NCBI GenBank assembly: GCA_947628465.1 | Contig: CANQZZ010000102.1 | Location: 1 to 5,033, forward strand | Direction of reading: 5' to 3' | Source of the DNA: an uncultured Clostridia bacterium | GTDB lineage: Bacteria; Bacillota_A; Clostridia; TANB77; CAG-508 | DNA length: 5,033 nucleotides | In this document: one piece after another, positions 1 to 5,033 of the stretch | Layout: each line of letters starts with the position of its first letter | Position numbering within the stretch: position 1 is the first letter of the stretch | Translations under genes and position numbers: made by a program | Notes under the pieces: model-generated | What the model was told of the DNA's origin: nothing | Seen by the model: the letters and a program-made list of their open reading frames with translations, nothing else | The model's database searches: none

Positions 1-61
1 CGTCAATACATTTACTAATTTAAATTTACTATGTATAAGATAAAAATAAGAATAGGAAAAT

Positions 62-78
62 GATAATTAAATGTTATT
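62..78 (+). promoter_or_regulatory. Outer 17-bp partly palindromic site, left leader
   Basis: The sequence GATAATTAAATGTTATT has arms GATAA and TTATt around a 7-base centre. The matching site on the right side has perfect GATAA/TTATC arms. It is one of three related sites in this leader. It is probably a binding site for a dimeric DNA-binding protein, either a transcription factor or a transposase/recombinase. Confidence 0.45.
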
Positions 79-106
79 CATTATTTATTTGTAGTGTACA
101 ATTTGA

Positions 107-141
107 GATTATCAGGTAGTGGTGGATGATCAAGTGTTATC
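107..141 (+). promoter_or_regulatory. Tandem pair of 17-bp sites, left leader
   Basis: Two further versions of the site sit side by side: GATTATCAGGTAGTGGT at 107-123 and GATGATCAAGTGTTATC at 125-141, starting 18 bases apart. The right leader has the equivalent pair 17 bases apart. The second version is the better match to the consensus GATAATCAAGTGTTATC. Near-helical spacing in both leaders suggests cooperative protein binding. No convincing -10 box follows in this leader; the best I see is a weak TAAAAA at 158-163. Confidence 0.45.
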
Positions 142-191
142 ACCAAAATTAAAAAAGTAAAAATGGGCTTGAAAGCATTGACTTTTTCAAA

Positions 192-199
192 AGAGGAAA
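192..199 (+). promoter_or_regulatory. Ribosome binding site that sets the ATPase start
   Basis: AGAGGAAA contains a good AGGA core 7 bases ahead of the ATG at 205. The more upstream in-frame ATG at 163 has only an A-rich stretch before it, with no Shine-Dalgarno match. The ATG at 199 overlaps the ribosome binding site and is too close to use it. The start at 205 is therefore preferred. Confidence 0.8.
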
Positions 200-204
200 T
201 GATT

Positions 205-2673
205 ATGAATTTGTATAGAGGATTGGAAGGAAGGGATAAGTTAATAACAGAGTTAGTAGAAAAGTATTCTTTTAACTCTGCAGAATCTGTAATACTCATA
301 CAAGCGACTCGCGGACAGGGGAAAACATATATAACCAACGAACTAATAAGAAAACTTTCACATGATAAATTTCATATTTTTTTGAATTCAATTGATGAAT
401 TTCGATCACAAAATAACAATGAAAATATCAAAAAAATAAATTCAATTGGACTTTCGGTTGGAATAGCAACCTTTTCGTTAGGTTTTACTGTGGGATGGGA
501 TAGTTCTTTGTCTCAATACGAAAAAATCCGAAACATATTTGCATCATTGCCCCAAAAAAATATTTTGATTTGCGTAGATAGTATTGAAAATATTTCTGAC
601 GAAATACGTTTTTTGACTTTTCAAATAGTTAAAAATATTCAACGTTTGGAGAAAGATTTCAACAAAAAAATATATATATTTGTTACAAGTATACCAGAAA
701 TATATACGGATGATTTTTGGGTATGTACTGAGTCAGTAAAAATAATAAAATTACATAATTATGGCAAAACTGATATAGAAAATTTTTTTAAATTACAAAA
801 TAAACTTGTAAAAGTAGATATTTTAAAAATTTATTCTTTATGTAATGGTAATTTAAATTTGGCTAATTTTCTTTATGATGAAATAGGTGTTCAGAACAAT
901 GAATACCTCGATACATTGGACGATGTGGTAAAAAGACGACTAGCTATGCTGAAAGATCAAGGTCAAAAGAAAAAAATAAGTAATAATGATATCGAGGAAA
1001 TTATTTTTTCAGCAGCGTTAGCTATAAAAAAAATTACAGCACAACTTTTAAAAAATATTGTTGAAAAACGTGTGCCATTAATAGTACAGGGGCTTGATAT
1101 GGCGTGCGAAGAAGCTCTACTAGAAAAAGATCCAAAGAAATATTATAGGTTCATTTCAGACGAGATACAGGAAAACATTGAAAAACTGTCTATTCAAAAA
1201 AGGGACGATCTGCTCATTTCATACTATAACTATTATACGCAATATGAACCAGACGAATATTATATAAGAGCACATTATATTTATAGATTTCTGGGATGCT
1301 TGAGCAACTTATCTGAAACGTTATTTTTGCTGGCATATTCATTTGCAAGAATAATATCTGATAATACAAAAATTAAAATGATTGAAAAAATTTTTTCTTC
1401 TACTAATGTTGAAAAGGATAGGCAGTATCGTTTTAATTTAATCAAAAGTTTTTTTGACGATATAATGAATGTAGAAAATTTATCTAAAATTAATTCCGAT
1501 TATAATAGAATTGAAAATATGTTTTTGGATATGACTGTCATGGCCGTTATTACATGCGAATATTTTGGGGTGCTATATAGAAAGACCTCCATGAATACAC
1601 CCCTTTCTAATCATATATTAAATAAATGTATTAATTATGCAGAAAATGATATGATAATTGATAATACGGAAATAGATGGGATACTACAAATAGATGAAAA
1701 TATATTAAGATTAAAGATTATATATGATATAGCACCATGTATTTTAGATCAAAATAATGATTATAAATTATTTCAAAAATTGTATGATTTAAGTAAAGGC
1801 CTGAATAGTGGTCATCAAATAAGTAAAAAGCAAAAAAGTCTTGGCGAATACATAGAAAATGTATTTAATAGAAAGGCTTTCTTATTTGTGAATCAAGCTT
1901 CTTGTGATATTTATTATGAAAAAGCAAAAAAATATTTTAGCAACCATGAAATTTGGATAGAATACTACGTTACTTTAATTTGTCAGGCTGGAACATATAT
2001 TGTAATACAGGAATTTCAACATGCTATAGATATATGTCAAAAAGTAAGAAAAGAATGTTTAGAAAAACAGATTGTTTTGCCGCAAATAGAGAAATTGGAT
2101 AACAATGAACTTATTGCAAATTTTTTACTTGTTGAACAACAATTGGGGAGCGCAAGAGAAGTAAGTAATGTTGCAAAAAAGACTATAATAAATTTAAAAA
2201 AATTATTAACAAATGAAGCAAATGCAACACAGTTTGTAATTTATACTAATATTTGCTCATTGTGTTTATATATTAACGATAAGGAACAGTATTGTAAATA
2301 CAAAACAAAATTAGAAAAACTCTATAAATGCAAAAACATAGCAGATGTCACTGATGAAAATATAGATGATTTTTATCGCTATTATTTTGCTTGGTTCGAT
2401 TTATATTGTTCCATTAATGATGGTAATTGGCATAAAGCTGAAAAAATAGTAAGTACTTTAAGCAATTTTGTCCCTGCATTGTTTCGTAAGCAGGAAATCT
2501 TTTGGGAAACGAAACTTAATGCGGTAAAAGTGATGATTAGTAATAAGGAAAAGAAAAATGCATATGATTTCTGTAATAACTTGGTTCAAACAAAGCGTCA
2601 AGAACAAATTCTATCCAAATTTTTTTATAGAGGATTGATGCTTTCTGACTTACAATATACATCTTATTTTTAA
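205..2673 (+). CDS. STAND/AAA-type ATPase with helical-repeat C-terminus
   Basis: This is a predicted 822-residue cytoplasmic P-loop ATPase; I see no signal peptide or membrane segment. Residues about 6-15 (LEGRDKLITE) match the GRE/GRD box that opens STAND and Orc-like ATPases. Walker A is ATRGQGKT at 34-41 (K40, T41). Walker B is ILICVDSIE, with D125 and E128. A sensor-1-like strand, IYIFVTS, is at about 156-162. CNGNLNLANFL near 213-223 resembles the STAND GxP segment but lacks the proline. Residues about 263-331 look like the winged-helix part, ending in YRFISDEIQENIEKL, close to the family pattern FxFxHDxIxExVYxxL. The rest is helical and TPR-like, usually a sensing or protein-binding scaffold. 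There is no fused nuclease, TIR, protease or obvious DNA-binding effector domain. Family members act as signal-responsive switches in regulation or antiphage defence; which applies here is unknown. A start at 163 would add 14 residues but has no ribosome binding site. Confidence 0.85.
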   Translation: MNLYRGLEGRDKLITELVEKYSFNSAESVILIQATRGQGKTYITNELIRKLSHDKFHIFLNSIDEFRSQNNNENIKKINSIGLSVGIATFSLGFTVGWDSSLSQYEKIRNIFASLPQKNILICVDSIENISDEIRFLTFQIVKNIQRLEKDFNKKIYIFVTSIPEIYTDDFWVCTESVKIIKLHNYGKTDIENFFKLQNKLVKVDILKIYSLCNGNLNLANFLYDEIGVQNNEYLDTLDDVVKRRLAMLKDQGQKKKISNNDIEEIIFSAALAIKKITAQLLKNIVEKRVPLIVQGLDMACEEALLEKDPKKYYRFISDEIQENIEKLSIQKRDDLLISYYNYYTQYEPDEYYIRAHYIYRFLGCLSNLSETLFLLAYSFARIISDNTKIKMIEKIFSSTNVEKDRQYRFNLIKSFFDDIMNVENLSKINSDYNRIENMFLDMTVMAVITCEYFGVLYRKTSMNTPLSNHILNKCINYAENDMIIDNTEIDGILQIDENILRLKIIYDIAPCILDQNNDYKLFQKLYDLSKGLNSGHQISKKQKSLGEYIENVFNRKAFLFVNQASCDIYYEKAKKYFSNHEIWIEYYVTLICQAGTYIVIQEFQHAIDICQKVRKECLEKQIVLPQIEKLDNNELIANFLLVEQQLGSAREVSNVAKKTIINLKKLLTNEANATQFVIYTNICSLCLYINDKEQYCKYKTKLEKLYKCKNIADVTDENIDDFYRYYFAWFDLYCSINDGNWHKAEKIVSTLSNFVPALFRKQEIFWETKLNAVKVMISNKEKKNAYDFCNNLVQTKRQEQILSKFFYRGLMLSDLQYTSYF
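2670..2673. other. Tail-to-tail stop-codon overlap of convergent genes
   Basis: The palindrome TTAA supplies the TAA stop of the rightward ATPase gene (2671-2673) and the TAA stop of the leftward ATP-grasp gene (complement of 2670-2672). No intergenic space exists, and I see no hairpin followed by a T-run for about 100 bases on either side. Each transcript should therefore run into the antisense of the other unless termination is factor-dependent or lies inside a coding region. Confidence 0.9.
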
Positions 2674-3725
2674 GTGATTTCATAATTTGACAACATACAT
2701 GCAATAATAACTTTATAAATAGATTCATACGGTAAGTGATAATAATTAGTAAATAGGTAGGATATTGAACTATGATAGATTGTATATGGAGTTCCAGCAA
2801 TATCAATTAGGTATGGAACGTTGTTTTTAAGTCGAAAATCAAACCTGGCATAGTCTTTAATGCCAAGAATTTTTGCTGCCAATATTGCCATTTCTTGAAT
2901 TGTACCATTAGCAGGAGATTTTAAAATATCAAATGTATAATTATATTGATTTGATGTATCAGAATCGATAAAATTATGCTTCGTATTAAATATTATTTTA
3001 ACAGGATTTAGTGCATAATATGCTCCTTTATATTGTAAAACTAAAACTTCACATTCTATTCCATCAATATATTCTTGAATTAATAGAGAATTTGTTTTCA
3101 TATTATGTAACAGTAATTGCAATTTTTCATATGAATCTTTATTAAATTGAAATACATTTTCTGAAGATAGTCCAATACTTGCAGACTCGTACCTATTTTT
3201 GACTATTACTTGATGATCAGAAAAAATAGTTAATAAGTCTGAAAAATCTTCGGGTTGTGAAAATATTTTGCTTTCGGGGACAGATATATTATTTTTTTTC
3301 AAAAATTCCGTATATATATACTTATTACGAAGTAAAGAGATTACAAAAGCGTCACTACCTGTATACATTATATTTAATAGATCACAAAAGGCAGGAATTA
3401 AAGATTTTTTGCCGTTAGCACGTCCATCTCTGGCAAAGTTATAGACAATACATTCGCTATAACATATGTTTTTTTCTAGTATATATTTTATGAATTCTAT
3501 TTCAGAATAAAATGTTCTGGCAAAACCAAAACTGTAAAATATAGCAGACGTGATTTCTGCAAATTCACTACGCGAAAAAAACTCATTTTCATCTGCGTGT
3601 AAAATTTGCTTGGGATTTATTTTACTAGTGCGTGTTTGAAGATCAGCAACAATATATACATCATAATCAAAGGTTTTATCTTTGTAGAATGACAAAATAT
3701 CTAAAACTAAATCTTTACTATTCAT
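2670..3725 (-). CDS. D-Ala-D-Ala-ligase-like ATP-grasp enzyme
   Basis: This predicted 351-residue protein is within the usual length of D-alanine-D-alanine ligases. Family enzymes use ATP to make an acyl phosphate and couple it to an amine or similar acceptor. The central segment FARDGRANGKKSLIPAF at about 97-113 and IMYTGSDAFVISLLRNK at 119-135 match the family's NTP-binding entry region. VIVKNRYESASIG (173-185) matches the VKPxxEGSSxG loop, with K176 and E180. LIQEYIDGIECEV (215-227) matches the ExxxxGxE region. RFDF at 294-297 matches the R-x-D pair. The usual final metal motif ExN is changed to D308-x-A310, and the active-site lysine near 258 appears to be Ser, so the substrate may be unusual or activity reduced. 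The start at 3725 has a strong ribosome binding site and overlaps the upstream gene by 8 bases. An open frame extends to 3830 but would lie deep inside that gene. It is the second gene of the operon. A role in cell-wall synthesis is possible, but a peptide-ligase role in a biosynthetic pathway seems likelier. Confidence 0.82.
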   Translation of the reverse strand: MNSKDLVLDILSFYKDKTFDYDVYIVADLQTRTSKINPKQILHADENEFFSRSEFAEITSAIFYSFGFARTFYSEIEFIKYILEKNICYSECIVYNFARDGRANGKKSLIPAFCDLLNIMYTGSDAFVISLLRNKYIYTEFLKKNNISVPESKIFSQPEDFSDLLTIFSDHQVIVKNRYESASIGLSSENVFQFNKDSYEKLQLLLHNMKTNSLLIQEYIDGIECEVLVLQYKGAYYALNPVKIIFNTKHNFIDSDTSNQYNYTFDILKSPANGTIQEMAILAAKILGIKDYARFDFRLKNNVPYLIDIAGTPYTIYHSSISYLFTNYYHLPYESIYKVIIACMLSNYEIT

Positions 3726-4890
3726 CAGAATCACCTTCACATTGTTTTGATAATGTCCACTGAAATGTTGAAAATATTTTTTTTGCTCCAAGATGCGCAT
3801 AAAACTCTTCAGCTGTTTTATCATATACATTAACTCGCAAATTTTTATTGCACGATAAGGAAAATAGTAAAATGCAACTTATAATCTTCTTGCCAAGCCC
3901 CATTGCTCTAAAGTGAGAATTAATAAATAATCTGCGCAATAAAATGAAATCTTTTCTTATTACAAGAGAAAAAAAAGCAATTTCTTTGTTTTTATCATTT
4001 TTTACAACAAAAACAAATTCCTTCAGATTATACCAATAATTATATAAATTTTTTTTAGTAAAATTCAAATCCTCATTATAACACGCAAGCAATTTCCCTA
4101 ACCAAATCAAATTGCGTTTTTTGTCATTGCTACTATATATCTGAAAAATTTTATTGTTTTTCCGAACATAACTGTTATCAAAGTATATTTTAGGTGAGGC
4201 TATCATCTCTTTACATAGATTGGCCGCATACTGATATTCTGACATAGTATTCATTTCACATGCGATAGTTGGAGAAATTTCATAAGCCTTCAAACAAATT
4301 TTCCCTAACAATTCTATTATATTGTCATCCCAAAAGAATTCGTTTTCAGCTGCTTGGCTATTTTGTAGTTGAACTTTTAAGTAGTCTTTTAATAAGTAAC
4401 TATCTTTTTGAATCCAAAAAGAAATTCCAAATATGGCTGGTGTAAGATGTGTTCCTATTTCAAAATTGAGGATATTGTCATCGGCATCTGTAATTACGTT
4501 CCATTCATCACATTCGGGATGGGGATATCTCATAACATAATATGTACTATGTTCAAAGATCTTAAAGATGTTTTTAGAACAGACCACATCTCCTTCTATA
4601 ATAAAACTATTTCCGATATATTCAATTAAATAGTTCATGGAAGTAAGGGTATTTTTATTTTCCGGTGGAATATGTATAACTGTGCAGGAATATTTTTCTG
4701 CTAAATAATCAAAGTGTACTGAGTCAAAAGGAACGGCTATAATAATTTCGTAAATATCGATCATATGCAACATGAGAATATTGCGTTCAATATTGGGGAG
4801 TCCTAATATTGGGAGTAATCCTTTAGGCAAATCAGCACCGCTTTTGTACATTCTAGAACTTTTCCCAGCGGCTAAAATAATGGCATTCAT
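3718..4890 (-). CDS. LicC-like nucleotidyltransferase fused to GNAT acetyltransferase
   Basis: This 390-residue protein has two domains. Residues 1 to about 225 form a Rossmann-type nucleotidyltransferase. It shows the nucleotide-binding signature LAAGKSSRM at 6-14 and LPKGLLPI at 21-28 with K23. D101 in FIIEGDVV is a probable metal ligand. DEWNV (128-132), FGISFW (154-159) and FFWDDNIIE (185-193) resemble, from memory, the pneumococcal phosphocholine cytidylyltransferase LicC. N214 sits where LicC-type enzymes have a second metal ligand; Asn serves this role in GlmU. Residues about 245-385 form a GNAT domain, with acetyl-CoA loop R328-AMGLG (R/Q-x-x-G-x-G) and motif B around NVYDKTAEEFYAHLGAKKI (354-372). 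The probable reaction is NTP (perhaps CTP) plus a phosphorylated small molecule giving a nucleotide-linked product, with acylation of an amine by the second domain; the substrates are unknown. It is the first gene of the operon, has a good ribosome binding site, and overlaps the ATP-grasp gene. The family call is firm; the cytidylyl specificity is inferred. Confidence 0.85.
   Translation of the reverse strand: MNAIILAAGKSSRMYKSGADLPKGLLPILGLPNIERNILMLHMIDIYEIIIAVPFDSVHFDYLAEKYSCTVIHIPPENKNTLTSMNYLIEYIGNSFIIEGDVVCSKNIFKIFEHSTYYVMRYPHPECDEWNVITDADDNILNFEIGTHLTPAIFGISFWIQKDSYLLKDYLKVQLQNSQAAENEFFWDDNIIELLGKICLKAYEISPTIACEMNTMSEYQYAANLCKEMIASPKIYFDNSYVRKNNKIFQIYSSNDKKRNLIWLGKLLACYNEDLNFTKKNLYNYWYNLKEFVFVVKNDKNKEIAFFSLVIRKDFILLRRLFINSHFRAMGLGKKIISCILLFSLSCNKNLRVNVYDKTAEEFYAHLGAKKIFSTFQWTLSKQCEGDSDE
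3731..3738 (-). promoter_or_regulatory. Ribosome binding site that sets the ATP-grasp start
   Basis: On the minus strand this reads GAAGGTGA, a strong Shine-Dalgarno match 6 bases ahead of the ATG at 3725. It lies inside the last codons of the nucleotidyltransferase-GNAT gene. With the 8-base overlap (ATGAATAG), this points to translational coupling and similar amounts of the two proteins. Confidence 0.8.
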
Positions 4891-4896
4891 ATAATT

Positions 4897-4902
4897 TTCT
4901 CC
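4897..4902 (-). promoter_or_regulatory. Ribosome binding site of the leftward operon
   Basis: The minus strand reads GGAGAA, 6 bases before the ATG at 4890. It is the only strong Shine-Dalgarno match near this start and confirms it. Confidence 0.75.
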
Positions 4903-4941
4903 ACATATAAAATATTTATCCTAATAAATTTGTGCCCTTTT

Positions 4942-4947
4942 ATTATA
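4942..4947 (-). promoter_or_regulatory. Probable -10 box of the leftward operon
   Basis: The minus strand reads TATAAT exactly, about 52 bases before the start codon, predicting a short 5' leader of roughly 45 bases. At 17-base spacing the -35 position reads GATAAT, a poor match to TTGACA. It falls within the inner 17-bp site (4955-4970), so a protein bound there could either block or substitute for -35 recognition. Confidence 0.5.
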
Positions 4948-4954
4948 TTCGGCT

Positions 4955-4987
4955 GATAACACTGATTATCCATTACCACTTGATATC
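4955..4987 (-). promoter_or_regulatory. Tandem pair of 17-bp-type sites, right leader
   Basis: On the minus strand, GATATCAAGTGGTAAT (4987-4972) is followed by GATAATCAGTGTTATC (4970-4955), starting 17 bases apart. Both are one base shorter than the consensus GATAATCAAGTGTTATC. The second has perfect GATAA/TTATC arms and covers the -35 position of the TATAAT box. This placement fits an operator or activator site. Confidence 0.5.
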
Positions 4988-5015
4988 CCCTTTTACCCAC
5001 TATTAATAATTGATA

Positions 5016-5032
5016 GATAACATTTAATTATC
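5016..5032 (-). promoter_or_regulatory. Outer 17-bp palindromic site, right leader
   Basis: On the minus strand it reads GATAATTAAATGTTATC, with perfect 5-bp inverted arms GATAA and TTATC around 7 bases. It differs from the left-leader site at 62-78 only in its last base. Confidence 0.5.
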
Positions 5033-5033
5033 A

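Larger units (their letters stand above)
61..142 (+). repeat. Left copy of ~80-bp inverted leader repeat
   Basis: The first 17 bases (TGATAATTAAATGTTAT) are identical to the minus-strand sequence beginning at base 5033. The first 36 bases align without gaps at 30/36, and the whole copy aligns with one or two single-base gaps at about 63 of 82 positions (hand count). The copy lies upstream of the ATPase gene, and its outer edge is 144 bases from the chosen start codon; the other copy is 143 bases from its own. It could be a duplicated control region shared by the two convergent units, or one terminal repeat of a mobile or invertible segment. The similarity is seen directly; its role is inferred. 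Confidence 0.8.
4954..5033 (-). repeat. Right copy of ~80-bp inverted leader repeat
   Basis: Read leftward from base 5033, this copy starts with the same 17 bases as base 61 onward on the plus strand and stays similar for about 80 bases. The inner ten bases, AGTGTTATCA, are also identical. It ends a few bases before the probable -10 box of the leftward operon. The window stops at its outer edge, so the repeat may extend further, and any flanking target duplication cannot be seen. Confidence 0.8.

Noticed and set aside
31..63. Possible 10-codon leader peptide (ATG at 31, TGA at 61-63)
   Set aside because: It has no ribosome binding site and an unremarkable Lys/Ile-rich product expected by chance in such AT-rich DNA.
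179..184. TTGACT resembling a -35 box ahead of the ATPase
   Set aside because: A -10 box at correct spacing would fall at or just before the start codon at 205 and no TATAAT-like sequence is there, so it cannot drive this gene.
81..338. 85-codon open frame on the minus strand
   Set aside because: It is antisense to the leader and the Walker A region of the ATPase gene, has no ribosome binding site support, and matches no family I recognise.
2537..2806. 89-codon open frame on the minus strand
   Set aside because: It spans the convergent junction in a different frame from the ATP-grasp gene, covering the ends of two well-supported genes; its composition is typical of a shadow frame.
3292..3299. 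Eight-base homopolymer runs inside the leftward genes (also 3777-3784 and 4049-4056)
   Set aside because: They could in principle allow slippage and phase variation, but runs of this length are ordinary in DNA this AT-rich and all frames are intact.
4408..4629. 73-codon open frame on the plus strand
   Set aside because: It is antisense to the conserved middle of the nucleotidyltransferase domain, so it is a shadow of that gene.

Overview
This is a very AT-rich bacterial window with strong purine-rich ribosome binding sites ahead of all three genes. That suggests a low-GC Firmicute (Clostridia, Negativicutes or Bacilli), but no sequence here fixes a genus. I see no rRNA, tRNA, CRISPR array, transposase or recombinase.

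Layout: bases 1-60 hold nothing I recognise. A regulatory-looking leader (61-204) precedes a rightward gene (205-2673) for an 822-residue STAND/AAA-type ATPase with a helical-repeat C-terminus. From the other side, a second leader (5033-4891) precedes a leftward two-gene operon. Its first gene is a LicC-like nucleotidyltransferase fused to a GNAT acetyltransferase (4890-3718). Its second is a D-Ala-D-Ala-ligase-like ATP-grasp enzyme (3725-2670). The operon genes overlap by 8 bases, and the two transcription units meet tail to tail with a 4-base overlap of their stop codons, so no intergenic terminator is possible between them.

The most striking structure is not a gene. The two leaders are inverted copies of each other. 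The first 17 bases are identical, and about 80 bases align at roughly 77% identity (hand count). Each places its start codon 143-144 bases from the outer edge of the repeat. Each holds three versions of a 17-bp partly palindromic site, approximately GATAATCAAGTGTTATC. Either both units answer to one DNA-binding regulator, or these are the ends of a mobile or invertible segment about 4.97 kb long. The right edge of the window coincides with the edge of the repeat, so flanking bases cannot settle this.

How the genes may work together (inference): the three enzymatic domains could activate a phosphorylated small molecule with a nucleotide, acylate an amine, and join a carboxylate to an amine or similar acceptor, which together suggest synthesis of a modified small molecule. 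The STAND ATPase would be a signal-sensing switch tied to the same locus. I do not recognise this gene combination as a named system.
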